NCBI GenBank assembly: GCA_905183005.1
Contig: CAJJDO010000056.1
Span: forward strand, 307,296 to 371,295
DNA: 64,000 nt
Reading direction: 5' to 3'
Origin: Paramecium pentaurelia
Lineage: Eukaryota; Ciliophora; Oligohymenophorea; Peniculida; Parameciidae
Made by a program: the position numbers and the translations under genes. Below the pieces are notes generated by a model that saw only the letters and a list, made by a program, of their open reading frames with translations, had not been told where the DNA came from and ran no database searches. The stretch's first letter is position 1. The number at the start of each line of letters is the position of its first letter. Positions 1 to 11,853 of this stretch are shown here, in pieces.

Positions 1-897
1 ATGCACAAAGCTAGAGATAAAAATGACCCACCTTTATTTCTTAAAAGCATATAAAATATGACTATCCCTTTCAAAACTATCCTAAGTTAAATATGACTAC
101 AGGAAGAGCAATCTATTCCTATAAGGGATCAACTAGTTAATAGAATATATGGAAATTTACTCGAGAAAGAAATGGTTCTTGTATTGTTAAAGAAAAAGAA
201 AAGAAATAAATTGATAAACTTTAATTAGAAACTAGGAGAAAAAGATAGGAAATGGAATTGCCTAAGTGACAAAGAAAAGTAAGATAAAAATGAAGTGCCA
301 TTATATTTGAAGTAGAAATATTTAGAGTATAATACCTGATCCTAACAAGGCATACTTTTGGAAAAGTGCATAATATGAATCTCATTTGGGACCCTCAATA
401 CCCCACCATAGTTTTTGTAAATTAAATTTTGGAAAATTAATTAGCTTTGTGCCTTTACATCATAGGATGCCAAGACAAATAAAAAAAGAAAGCTCTGGTA
501 TGCAAGTCCAAAATTCAGAAAAGGAAGTAAGGCAGCAGAACAAGCGCCTTATAAATTAATGTTAAAAGATCTTCTATTAAGGGGACTCACCTAAGGATAG
601 GGTTCAGTAATTTTTAGAACTACAAAAGGATCAAAGAAATTAGGATCATATCTCTTTCAATTTGGTCTTATCTAATCCCTTTTTGCCATGTTTAAAGGGC
701 TGTTGGAATTCCGTTGTAATATATAACTAATTTTCCATAAATAAATCAAAGACATTTTTCTTATTATTATTATTATTATTATCATTTTTTAATATTCATT
801 AATGTTTTAGCATGAATTAACATAAAAATCTTATTAAATTTATTTTATCATTTTTCTATCAAAATTAAAAATATCATTAATTGAAAATTATTACTGA
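1..897 (+). pseudogene. Unrecognised GC-richer coding-like island, broken by TGA
   Basis: One reading frame (first base of codon at position 1) is kept for about 900 nt under the ciliate code, interrupted only by TGA at 94, 337 and 376. It is then open for 173 codons from 379 to the TGA at 895. Residues around 460-720 have protein-like composition, for example DAKTNKKRKLWYASPKF and RTTKGSKKLG, with Gln encoded by TAA/TAG as well as CAA. The stretch is richer in G+C than the DNA after 740. I recognise no family. It could be the 3' part of a decayed gene that begins outside the window, or the coding part of an old mobile element. Frame persistence across three TGAs argues for a decayed gene rather than chance. 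Confidence 0.3.
761..783. repeat. (ATT)n microsatellite
   Basis: About seven tandem ATT/TTA units follow the GC-richer island. This is a simple-sequence tract with no evident function. Confidence 0.8.
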
Positions 898-1585
898 AAT
901 TAAATCTAGGCTTAGTTTAAGTAATAATTCTAAATATCTAATTTGTAAATATTTTAATATAGAAATCAATACATTACTAGATTCTGAATATTTTAGAAAA
1001 AAAAAAGACAGAAAAGAAGTGCTGTAACAGAAATTTCAAAATATAATTCTATTCAAAAGTTGTATAAACAAATAAAAAAAATACATAGAACATCAAAATG
1101 TAAAATTTGTCTAAGTTGATATTTTAATTAAACTGGTTTTTGAAAAATAGGTTAAAAGAGTTTTCTTTCGTTGTAGCAAATATTAATTTCTAAATTCTTA
1201 CTTTCAATAAAACAAATATCAATAATTAAATATAATTAGTTCAATAATAAAAATTTGACATAATAAATCTGTGAGTAGTAGAAAAAATTTCTTTCATTTA
1301 TCATGACTAACTTGATATAGTTATTTAGTCATGTAGAAAACGTTCTAAATTTTTTTTTAGAAAAAAATATGTAATAATTGTGATAGTTTGAATTATCCAA
1401 TCAATATAATTTTTCTTCATCAGCCTTATAACTTTAAATAAGCTTTACTATAGTTTTATTATTTGATAATCTAAAGCATTTATAATATATAATAATTAGC
1501 AAGCACATTTTCTTAAGTATTTTTCACGATAAAAAAAAATCAAAGATAAAAAATATTTAATTTGTGCTTCAGATTCTTAGGGTGA
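898..1585. other. AT-rich stretch, nothing recognised
   Basis: Low-complexity AT-rich DNA with A and T runs. I see no coding-like frame, RNA gene or repeat. Confidence 0.5.
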
Positions 1586-1876
1586 CTTGAAGGACCTGCA
1601 TTAATTGCCGTCAAGATCGTTAAAGAGAGAAAACCTGGAGGAGCGAGACGGAATAGTTTTCCTAAACTCCATATATACTTAGATAGCATCAGGAAGTCAG
1701 TGGACATAAGGGAAGGGAGTTAAAGAATACGAACTCAAACTAGAGGCTTGATGTAGGAAGAGGCTGAGAGAGTCGGTATGATCGATGCCCATGTATAGCT
1801 GCGGGGATGCACAGAAAAAATTTTATCTGTTTATGGCGCACTATAAATATTTATATAAATCAAATATAATTAATGA
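1586..1876 (+). pseudogene. GC-rich coding-like fragment, unrecognised
   Basis: This roughly 290-nt patch is the most G+C-rich part of the first 5 kb and has a TGA-free frame between the TGA at 1583 and the TGA at 1874. The translation is protein-like, basic and mixed in composition (for example KERKPGGARRNSF and EEAERVGMIDAHV), unlike the Asn/Ile/Lys/Phe-rich output of flanking DNA. No in-frame ATG lies near the upstream end, so it is a fragment or internal exon. The other two frames are interrupted. I cannot assign a family. A compact structured RNA is an alternative reading of the high G+C. Confidence 0.3.
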
Positions 1877-3578
1877 TTTAGCCTGAGCCATTGATAAAGA
1901 TTAAGTTCCACGATATAGGCACTATTCAAAGTTTAAAAATCAACCTGAGGCCAAAATAAAAAGTTTGTTTTTGTATTAGAAAGTAATTATTTCTATACAT
2001 ATAATAATATAATTTTTGACCTTTTACTTTCTACTCAAATTATATCTTAATTTCACATCTATCAAAATTTATAAGGAATGATTAACAACTGTTCTTTACT
2101 GTTACCTCTTATCAAATGCAAATAGGTAAATCCGATTAATTTAGATTGTAAACTTAAATTAGTCAATAATTTTTTCTCTTCTAAAAAACTAAAATAACTA
2201 ATGATATCTCAGAAGTTTTGTGAGTTAAAATTAAGCTCTCTGATTTTTAACTTTTGCTTTAGTATCTATCTAAAATAAATGGGTGTTTGAAATTATTATT
2301 TGAATTTAGTAAACTCACTTTAATATCTGATACTATTAGATTTCTTAGTTTTTTCTTTGTAAATAATTTTATCTTTTTTTTATCTCTTTGCTAGAAGCCT
2401 AAATTTTCTTGCAGCATGCATCTCCTAAATTCTTTCACTTTCTAAAATGCTATTTGAGAAAGTTGTGGTTTAGTATGCAATAAGAGATATTATTGAATTA
2501 AAATTCAATAGGAATTTATAAGAAGATATACTGGAGAAGTATTTAAAATTAAAAAGATTAGGATGATATCAGGGCTCTTTTATTCAAAATTAAGCCCTAT
2601 TATAAGTAGCTGGAAATCGTTACTCTGGACAGAAATCTTAGAAGTACAAAAGTAGTGTTCAAAGTATTCATAGATAATTATAGATTGTTCTTAATCAATA
2701 GGAAATAAATTAAAAAATAAGTAATTTGAATGAAGGATGATTTTAGGGCATTTCTGGTTCACATTTACAATAAATAAAAGTATTTGTATGAATATGAAGG
2801 TTAATAATAAAAATTGAAGTTAAAGAAAATTCATAACTTGAAACATCGATCATAAATTATCTGTTGTTTTTAAGGATGAGTTAAAATTGTGTTCTATATG
2901 ATTAAAACCTTTCTTGTTTCAAAATAAAAGCCATTTTTAAGTTATGAAACCTTGTTACAAAAGATAAGTTTTTATTAGGTCTAATATTTTTTAAAAAGTT
3001 TAACTTTATAAATTTTTATTATATTAGTTTTTCTAAATCTTATACATTTAAGCTCATCTTTATAAATAGTACTTAATATAATTTAATATAGTAGTATATC
3101 CGTAGATGTTCGCCATTTTACATTATTATAATTTGCACAAGTTCTACAGTTTAAAGATTAATTGGTTCACTTGCTTATTTATTTCCTATTTATGTAATCA
3201 ATTTTATATCAATAAACGATTAAATAGGGAAAATAAAATAATAAATGAATTCTTCATTTTTCATCTTAAAAATCTATTCATATTCTTGGATATTTTTTAT
3301 TTAGGTCCAAACTTATCCTTTCCTAAATCAATTCCAATTATTATTTTGTAATATAAGTTTGATAATTAGTTTAAGAATGTCTAATAAACATTTAGATAGC
3401 ATGAAAATTTTAGTTAATAATAGCAATAGTGGTATTCAATCTAAATTGCGTCTTATCTTACTTGGTGGTTTTTGAATTTATAAATATAGATAATAAGTGC
3501 AAAGTAAATTATATGTAATTATATAATAAACATCATGATAAATAGAAGATTGAAGATATATATATTAATTTAATAACT
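1877..3578. other. AT-rich stretch, nothing recognised
   Basis: About 1.7 kb of AT-rich DNA. A standard-code open frame at 3106-3351 is Phe/Ile/Asn-rich and has no recognisable feature; I do not regard it as a gene. Confidence 0.5.
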
Positions 3579-4185
3579 TTTATTTATTTAAAGCTTGCAA
3601 TCCTTTGTATTGATTTTCAAACAGAACATTACTGTATCTATCCACAATCTTTATTATATGAAGAGTTTCTATAAGAATAAATTCATTTTTAATTTATTAT
3701 TTTTATGGAATAAACTAATTAAACTAATATAAAGATTTTTAATAATGATAATGTGTTTGATCTAAATATAAATTTCAATTTCATTTAGTATTTAAAGCTT
3801 TTAAACATTCATCTTAATATTAAGATATATATTACCTTTTCTATTTTTGGTCCATTAATGATTTGAATCAATCTTTAGAGCTTTTTCATAAAATAATAAG
3901 GCTTCTTAATAATTATTCTAATTTTGTAAACAATGCCCTTGAAAATATAACATACATCAACCTTTTGATTATAATGAACTCAAATGATTTGGGTTGATTG
4001 ATAGAGATTAATCAATTACTTTCAAAGCTTCCTTATAATCTTTCAATAATCTTAATGAATCACCTTTAAACAAATAAATATGATCATACCTTTACTATAT
4101 AATGATAATTAATGCTTTGTATTAAAACTTAATGCTTTATCTAATATTTTAATAGCCTCATCATATTATTTATCATTCGAATATA
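3579..4185. repeat. Left copy of a 607-bp duplicated contig overlap
   Basis: Identical over its whole length, as far as I can compare by eye, to 4475-5081, on the other side of a single N at 4474. It carries the 3' part of the TPR pseudogene described at 4677-5639 (minus strand; its TGA stop falls at 3781-3783 here). This is most simply an unmerged assembly overlap rather than a tandem duplication. Confidence 0.85.
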
Positions 4186-4473
4186 TAATTGAATTAGTAT
4201 TGATGGCGAAAACCCAAAATTAAATTTTTATTTTTTTTTCAATCTTAAACTATCTTTAGTTATCTAAAACTTTAATAAAACTATTTCTTAGCCAATATTT
4301 ATCTTAAAAATATATAAAATAAAATATTATTCTTTTGCAGCTGATATAGTCAATTAATTTCATAAAATAGGACTTTCCCCTTGATTTATAGAAACATGTT
4401 TGTATGTATGATATCGAACGAAATTATGAATTCTTTTTGTTGAGTTTAATTTAGCCATTCCAAATATTCTTTG
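4186..4473. other. Sequence unique to the left contig end, diverging at a TA
   Basis: The left copy of the TPR pseudogene matches the right copy up to 4185 and then departs from it immediately after a TA dinucleotide. The following 288 nt, ending at the N, have no counterpart elsewhere in the window. The first eight bases from the shared TA, TATAATTG, differ at one position from the TAYAGYNR end consensus known for Paramecium internal eliminated sequences. This could be an alternative (germline versus somatic) form, an allele, or a chimeric contig end; the sequence does not decide. Confidence 0.4.
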
Positions 4474-4474
4474 N
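4474..4474. other. Single-N scaffold joint
   Basis: One N between two contig ends that share 607 bp. See the duplicated overlap entries. Confidence 0.9.
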
Positions 4475-5081
4475 TTTATTTATTTAAAGCTTGCAATCCT
4501 TTGTATTGATTTTCAAACAGAACATTACTGTATCTATCCACAATCTTTATTATATGAAGAGTTTCTATAAGAATAAATTCATTTTTAATTTATTATTTTT
4601 ATGGAATAAACTAATTAAACTAATATAAAGATTTTTAATAATGATAATGTGTTTGATCTAAATATAAATTTCAATTTCATTTAGTATTTAAAGCTTTTAA
4701 ACATTCATCTTAATATTAAGATATATATTACCTTTTCTATTTTTGGTCCATTAATGATTTGAATCAATCTTTAGAGCTTTTTCATAAAATAATAAGGCTT
4801 CTTAATAATTATTCTAATTTTGTAAACAATGCCCTTGAAAATATAACATACATCAACCTTTTGATTATAATGAACTCAAATGATTTGGGTTGATTGATAG
4901 AGATTAATCAATTACTTTCAAAGCTTCCTTATAATCTTTCAATAATCTTAATGAATCACCTTTAAACAAATAAATATGATCATACCTTTACTATATAATG
5001 ATAATTAATGCTTTGTATTAAAACTTAATGCTTTATCTAATATTTTAATAGCCTCATCATATTATTTATCATTCGAATATA
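4475..5081. repeat. Right copy of the 607-bp duplicated overlap
   Basis: Repeats 3579-4185 at a constant offset of 896. Sequence continues coherently through 5081 into the 5' part of the TPR pseudogene, so this copy is the one in proper context. Confidence 0.85.
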
Positions 5082-5639
5082 ATTTATATCCTAAATTATA
5101 AATTTAATACCTTTTTAATATAATTCTTCTGATTTATTTATATATAAGTTAGATATTTGATAATAACTTAATTCAGTTAATTGTAATTCAGATATTAATT
5201 TTTCTATTTAAGATTAGAATTCATTTATGCATAATTATATTAATTACTTGATTATAAATTCAAATGATCTGAAATTTACACTTTATTATACATAAGAATT
5301 CATTTATTAAGAATTTAAGTTTAAGAATCATTGTTTAGATATTTAATATTTAGATCTTATTCCTTCAATTAATAAATAGAAGTCTTATTAAAGTAAATCC
5401 ATTTATTTAGTCATCTTATTAGTTAAATCATCACATTCAATTTCAACTTATTAAATATGTTCAAACATTTTAGGCAATTCTTCTTAATGTTGAGGATGAG
5501 AAACATGAATTCAATTTTTTATACATTATATGCAATATAATCTCTCTTATTTACAAGATTCATCAAAGCATACTAATTTAACATTGTTATTATGCTCTGA
5601 ATTTGGGCATTTGATACTTATATCATCATTTTAATTCAT
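4677..5639 (-). pseudogene. B-box-like zinc finger + TPR protein, two nonsense codons
   Basis: Reading from ATG at 5639 with the ciliate code and four tiny introns (20, 26, 24 and 23 nt; the first at 5091-5110) gives 289 codons ending at TGA 4677-4679. Residues 11-48 hold Cys/His with spacing CxxxxHxxxxxxxCxxxxCxxxxxxCxxC...HxxH, a B-box-like zinc module. A helical region follows, then three TPR-type units (for example KQYDEAIKILDKALSFN and NNYQEALLFYEKALKID). Each TPR unit is preceded by an intron at the same Lys-Gly codon. TGA occurs in frame at 5511-5513 (codon 43, inside the zinc module) and 5328-5330 (codon 104), so it is called a pseudogene. Exon frame is otherwise preserved, suggesting recent inactivation. 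It is a short relative of the gene at 14877-17671. TPR proteins usually act as protein-binding scaffolds; the partner is unknown. Confidence 0.8.
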
Positions 5640-6851
5640 TATTAATATATTATTAAATCTTTATCTATTTCTATTAAAATACTTTTTATATTACAATACT
5701 TTTAAAATCTAATTTATATTCAAAAAAAATTAATATTTTAATTCATTGAGGACAATTATCCTTTGGAATGTTTTCAAGTTGAAGACTATAATGCTATACG
5801 TTTAAATAATATAATAATTAGAAATTTAAGTAACTAAAATACTCTTATTAGATAAAATTCGTCCTTTTCAAAGACTAATATATATACCATGATTTATTTC
5901 TTAGACTTTTTAATAGGGCTGTTATTTAGATTTATTTTCTATAAAGTATTTAGGATGGCAAAATAAAAATAATAAATTACAGGTATTGTAAAAAAAATTC
6001 AGTTGCTCAGTTTTACATAAATTTATGATTCTAATTTTTTTCTAATTTTACTCATAGAAGATCAAATTAGATTTTTAAACAATAATTTCAATAGCCTCTG
6101 TAATATAATACATTTGATTCTAATCTTATAGTTTTTTGTTTTCATTTTCGAAAAATTAATCATAAACACATATAATTTTGGAAATCTTGAAATTAAAAGC
6201 TATTAATTTCTTTTACCTATATATGAATGTCAGCTCACCTAAATGTGCTTTCCTATTAAATTTACTCTATCAATTTAAACTGAAATTTTTAATTCTTTAA
6301 TGCTCTAATTAATAAATATTAATAATATAGGGTTAATAAATATAGAATATTTTGGGAATTAATATTTTTAATTTTTTAATTTTAAGAATCTCAACAATAA
6401 TCTAAGAGAGACAAAAAATTCGTTTAAAAATATAGTTAAGTGCAAATTAGAGATAATTATGAATTGAGAAATTAATTATAGATTCAAAAATATTTTCATG
6501 AAAATATTTCAATTTAAATGTATTTTAGATATATCGTAGATTTTGCCTTTTAAATTTTCCTCAATATCTTTAGTGAGTTTGATTAATGTAGTATAATGCT
6601 TTTATTTTTTTCCATAATAAAATCTTTTTGAGTTTACAAGCAAAAAAGAAACAAAAGACTAATTAGATATTAAAAGGATGCAATTTAAGTTTCCAATATC
6701 TTGCTCTAGCCATACTTAACTCAAGAATTAAGGATTATCTGTTAATAAAATTAATTTCTAATAAGTCATAAACGAAATTTGATAAGAAATTTTTTCAACG
6801 AGATTTAATTCTTTTAATTTAATATTTTTGTGAAAAATTTACTATAACTTT
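5640..6851. other. AT-rich stretch with a weak open frame
   Basis: A plus-strand frame from about 5740 to 6460 lacks TGA for some 240 codons. Part of it (for example YNAIRLNNIIIRNLSNQN) resembles the repeat style of ciliate beta-helix surface proteins. Frames of this length are expected by chance here, so it is not called a gene. Confidence 0.3.
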
Positions 6852-7760
6852 TCATTAATTACACTTTAAGTATTTGGTTGAATGGGGATCTTTAAGCTTA
6901 TAGCTGCTGCTCACTTAAATTCTTTCTAAAAAAATTAATTTATGTTTATTTAGGAGTAGAGCTATTGGAAATTTTAAAAACTTTAGTAAATCGAATTAAC
7001 GAAATAATTTTGAGAAAATAGGCCATCTTTGTTTGCTGACAATTTTCCTGAATTCAAATTTCTAATATATGATAAGTATGGTTATCGTTTTCAAATTAAT
7101 AATAGTAAGTTTTTGTAATAATTATCTAAATTTCATATAAAAAAATTAACGAAAATATTATCTATTACTTTGAATATTATTGTCTATATTAAATAATTGC
7201 TCAATTTCTATAAATTTTACTAATTCATTGTTAAATATTGTAATTAGAGTGCGATTTAAACAATAATAATTCTACTAATTCTTGATAATCAATATATGAT
7301 TTAGAAATTTAACAAAAATTAGAAATTATTTATTATCTCTTTCTTTAATTTATCGAATAATATTAAGATATTAAAAAATTTAGCCTAGCATTGAATTTTG
7401 TTCATTTTCTTTTGTATCTCGAAGTAAAACTATTTTTCTTAATTTACTTTAGAGTTCAAAGATACTCTTAACTTCTTTTTATTCTAAAATTCTTCTGAAT
7501 GTGTACTATTAGATTGAAATAACATTCTTCATTGAAGGGCATTTAATTTGTAGGATAATTGATATCAACCAAAAAAAAAATGCTTTACCCTTTGCATGGA
7601 TGAGCATTAGAATAAAGTTTTCTAGAACTTTTTTTGATTTTTAATAATACTATTTTAAAGGTGAGTCATTATTTAGTATAAATAATTCTAATTGTTAACC
7701 TGTTATTTGAATTAATAAGCATTCAAACAAGTCACGGACCTTAGGCAGTAAATTCGACAT
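6852..7760 (-). CDS. Hypothetical protein, 302 aa, unrecognised
   Basis: A single uninterrupted frame runs from ATG at 7760 to TGA at 6852-6854 (303 codons). An in-frame TGA lies 13 codons upstream of the ATG, which supports this start. The composition is charged and amphipathic, with Lys/Glu/Leu-rich segments that look helical (for example QKSKKVLENFILML and EQKEVKSIFELQSKL). The C-terminal half is richer in Ile/Phe/Asn and less convincing. No signal peptide or known motif is seen. By my rough estimate of TGA frequency, a few frames this long occur by chance in 64 kb, so it may not be real; the protein-like first 120 residues are the main support. Confidence 0.4.
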
Positions 7761-9490
7761 ATTCTTGGAAAAGAATTGTTTTTGGATCCAAATTATTATT
7801 CCTCCTCACCTATTTGGATTATGACGTCTCAATATATTAAAATACATATATGAAGGAGATTTAGTAATTTTTTTTCTTGTTTTCTGTAATCCTTTTAGTT
7901 TAGCTTCATTAAGAGTTTCTGATTTAATTGAAGAGACGTTTCACGAAAGTATAATTTAATTATTTTGAGTATCTGATTTTATATTTTGCGAGCATATAAT
8001 CGCTTTGATACTCATGCTGTTGTTTGGCGTGCTATCATTAAAGTACAGTTCACTGCTTCCGCCTTTATTAAATTTGTTAATAAAAGAATAAACAATTTTC
8101 ATTTTATCTAAATTATAAATATAAGAACAAGAATATCACTTAATAGGCAAAAGAATTTAAATTTTTATTTAAAATATGTTTTTATAAATATTAAATTATC
8201 TATTATTTAAAACAAAAATAAACTTTAGAATTGTAATTCAAGGTTTAAGTATAAATTGAAGACTGATTATAATAAATGTTTAAACCAAAAAGTTTAATTT
8301 ATATGCATATAAAATACCCTTTAGTTAGAGAAATATGATAATAAATTTTTCAATAAATAAGTACTATTTAATTACTTTCAGTTACGAAATTACAATTTAA
8401 TTGCTTATTAGTAGGAAAGCTTCGGAATAGAAACTCAAGGTGAGGCGTAGGGTAGCAAAAGGTAAGTTAGTTGTAACTTTTGTATATTATTGAGCTGAAT
8501 ATATTCAGAAGATTCACTGTTATTACTTTTTTTGAAGAAAAATAAATTAAATTATTTATCAGTAATGTTATTATTAAGTAAACAAAAGACTCATATTAAA
8601 TTGAAAATAATACCTTTAAATTGCATTAATAAATATTAGATGAATGTTATTGACACTAATTGAAATCAATATGATTAAATTTAAAATTATCCATTTGAAT
8701 TTCTACTATAATAAAAATAATAGAATTACCTAGAATTAAATCTTTTTATCGCAATACAATGATGATTCTTTTTAATAATTGATTATTTTTTTAATCTTTT
8801 TAAAGTCAAAAAAGATGAAGGCACTGGAAAAATTAGAATAGAGAAAGGGCTGGCTGCAATGAATAGTTGTAGCAACGAAAATAAAATCTAAGCTAAACCA
8901 TTGTGATATAGGATAAAAAATTGCCATTTAATCCTCTTCGAATTTCTAGATCTAAACAAAAAGTTTTTTGGAATACAGTATAAATGGTTTAAACCAGATT
9001 AACATTTTTTCCTAGCATATTTAAATCTAATAAGGTAATCTTTGTTTAGTATATACTTAATTTTAAGATTACCACTAAAAATCTTTTATTTAACAAATAA
9101 TATTTCTTATAATTTCAATATTTTTTATATGGATACATCAATGCATTATAGATCATTAAATATTACTGCACTAGTTCTAAAACAAAACTATTTCCTTTGT
9201 TTATCTATATCGTAATTAGGGATACAAATCACCAATTAAAATGCCTTTTTTATTTTTAAACTATATAATTACTACCATTTAACAGTATGATATAGTGGTA
9301 TATATCTCATCAGGAATCATTAAATTTCAAATTCACAATCTTGTTTCAAAAAATAGTGTTTAAATCTATTAAATTTGGATTGATATATTAAATTATTCCA
9401 AAAAACAAGAAATTACAAATATCATCATAATTCTTAGTATGAAAAATTTAACCACCTTAATATATATTTAAATTTACTTCATTTATCCTT
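7761..9490. other. AT-rich stretch, nothing firm
   Basis: Mostly AT-rich DNA. Short GC-richer spots at 8415-8465 and 8815-8900 carry no clear frame. I find no RNA gene or repeat. Confidence 0.4.
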
Positions 9491-9499
9491 AAGAAGATT

Positions 9500-10450
9500 A
9501 TACCATAAGATAAAGTTTTCCTATTTTTCCACTTGCTTATTTAAAATAATTTAGTAAACTATCCGATTTATATACTAACTATTCTTTTTATATGAAGAAT
9601 AAATTTTGAATGCATAATTATAATATATTTTTTGATCAAACACTTATTCATCATATGTTTACAAGTTACTGTTCTTTATGGAATCTTCTTTTTTAAAAAG
9701 CTTTAGATTTCTAAAATGTTATTTCGAAAATTGAAGCTTAGTAGTTTTAATTGCGGAAAAAATAATTTTTAATCATTTTATCATAGTCAATATACTTGAT
9801 TCCATAGAAAGACAGGTTATTACAAATCTTCATGCCCTAATAAATATTCTAACTAAGTTTCATTATTTAAAATTTATATTCTTCATCAAACTCTAAAAAT
9901 TTTATAGATAATTCATTTTATATAATTATGATTACAAACAATATCTAAATCATCAGCATAAGCTATTACTTTAACTTATTGGGATTACAAAATAATTATT
10001 TTTTGATGTTTTTATTCCCATTTTGAATCTTAAATTATTTTCATATCCTGAATTAATTTAAACAATTATTCAATTTTCTCATTAAAGTAAATATTAAATA
10101 GAAAAGGAGCTAACAATGACCCTTAACAAACTCCAAATGTAAAAACCTTTCTCATTTGGATAATATATATATAATCAGAATCCATTGTAAAAAATCCAAC
10201 TCATTAGGCTCATGATATTAAGAATATCTAATTTAACTTCTCAAAATTTCATCTTGCAGGATTTTAGCTAAGTATTTAAGTTCAACTAAATCAAAAAAAC
10301 AAATTTATATTAGCACCATATTATTTATTTAATCCTCATAGAATCTTAGAATAAAGTTCATGGAAGATTTAATTTCATTCTCATATATTATTTTAGTGCT
10401 CCAAAAATTAAAATTAAGGTAAATCAATAAACGCTATTAAAATAAATTTA
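9500..10450 (-). mobile_element. Non-LTR-type reverse transcriptase relic
   Basis: The minus strand holds the ordered signatures of a LINE-like reverse transcriptase. An FFDL aspartate block (domain A-like, near 10290) is followed by GVCQGSLLAPFLFNIY (GVCQG at 10120-10134; the conserved QGxxLxPxLFNxY block) and then VIAYADDLDIVC with the catalytic YADD at 9949-9960. The last two lie in one frame with no TGA between them. TAA/TAG are read as Gln, including the Gln of QGS. The frame upstream is shifted, and just after the YADD block a TGA is followed by coding-like sequence in another frame (KFLEFDEEYKF...). The catalytic Asp pair survives but the ORF is broken, so this is an inactive element. 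No endonuclease domain, poly(A) tail or target-site duplication was identified. An AFIDL block at 10420-10434 is a weaker alternative for domain A. Confidence 0.8.
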
Positions 10451-10801
10451 TTAATATAGATTTCAAAATTTTAATCTGGATCTCAATTGCTTATTTTTCA
10501 TAAAATCAATTCAAGATTTAGTTACTTATTTTATATCTACAGTTTTCTTAGTGAGTTCATCCTCCTTTACAATATTTAGAATATTTGATAATCAAGTAAA
10601 AGATTTTTATATTTATTATTTAAAAATTATTCATTATAAAATACTAGACCTAGAGTATTTGTCAAAAATTTATATAACAATATATTATGATATTTTTTTA
10701 TCTTAAATTTTATATAAATAATAACTAAACCCTATTATTCTTTAAATCATATTATTTGATAATCTGTATTTTTTTTAAATCTTAAAATAAAAATTATTAA
10801 A
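10451..10801. other. AT-rich stretch
   Basis: AT-rich sequence between the reverse-transcriptase relic and the duplicated contig overlap. It may include decayed 5' sequence of the element; nothing is recognisable. Confidence 0.4.
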
Positions 10802-11852
10802 ATTGATTTAGGCCTTTATCTCTCATTTAATTATTTTATTTAAGTTTATGTATAACTATTTCGAATCATTTAATGTAATTTTATTTTGCTCTTTTTACAA
10901 AATTGCTTTTAAATTTACTGAGTATAGAGTAAATTAAATAAAATAATTTAATATAGATAAATATCATTTTTTATTTTTTTAATTACTAGTTAATATAAAA
11001 ATATTTAAATGGACTGCGGATTCTATCGTTAAAATATCAAAAAAAAATAGCTAACCAAACTCTTCCTTAGAGGAAAATTACGTACGTTATTGTTTAGTGA
11101 CTGAAGATTATTTAAAAGGATTCGAGAGTCAGTATAAATAGCCAAAATAGATAAATAGTGGCTATTAATAGTAATAACCCTTCTAATAACAGTCGAATTA
11201 TTCAGGAAACTACTCTTCTTAATCTAATTAGATATACTAACAACAATAACCTTTCTAATAGCATAGGATATAACAATAATTATTTTATTAGCCACCAATT
11301 TAATACTACCCACCATACCAACAGGATAACTATCCATTATAATAATCTAGATCATAATTATAGAATTATTAAAACAGTAATCAAAAACTTCAAAGTTTAA
11401 CATTTGCTGATTGGGTATGGCCGAAAGGTATAATACCATATAATATTGATGAATCCTTTACATATCAGATGAGAAAAACCTTATAATGAGCAATTAACGA
11501 ATTTGAATAAAAAACTCCTATTCAATTTGTTAAAATACGTAATCCTCGAGAATATAATCAATATGTAAAATATTATAAAAGCCGAATTAATTAGAGTTAT
11601 GTATTATGGATTGGGAGATCATTATCTAGAAAAGAACATCCTGTTTATATAGATGATAAATTTCCTTATGGAACATATCTTCACAAAATAATGCATATTC
11701 TGGGCTTTAATCATGAATAATGTAGGTAGGATAGAGATAATTATGTCTCTGTATAATTTTCTGAAAAAGATTCTCTGAACCTAAAGTATTAATATGAAAA
11801 AAAGGGTTTTATGAAGAGTGATTATGATCCTCAATCGATTTTGCATTACTAT
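10802..11852. repeat. Left copy of a 1051-bp duplicated contig overlap
   Basis: Identical by eye to 11854-12904 at an offset of 1052, the copies being separated by one N at 11853. It carries the N-terminal low-complexity region and most of the astacin domain of the gene described at 12062-14036. This is almost certainly an unmerged overlap: the left copy simply stops at the N and the right copy starts just after it and runs on. Confidence 0.9.
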
Positions 11853-11853
11853 N
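11853..11853. other. Single-N scaffold joint
   Basis: One N between two contigs that share 1051 bp. Confidence 0.9.

Noticed and set aside
3106..3351. Standard-code open frame of 81 codons
   Set aside because: Phe/Ile/Leu/Asn-rich text typical of AT-rich non-coding DNA, no conserved feature.
11158..11400. Asn-rich 80-residue open frame, present twice (also 12210-12452)
   Set aside because: It is a shifted reading of the Gln/Tyr/Pro-rich tract whose Gln codons are TAA/TAG. The true frame joins directly to the astacin domain.
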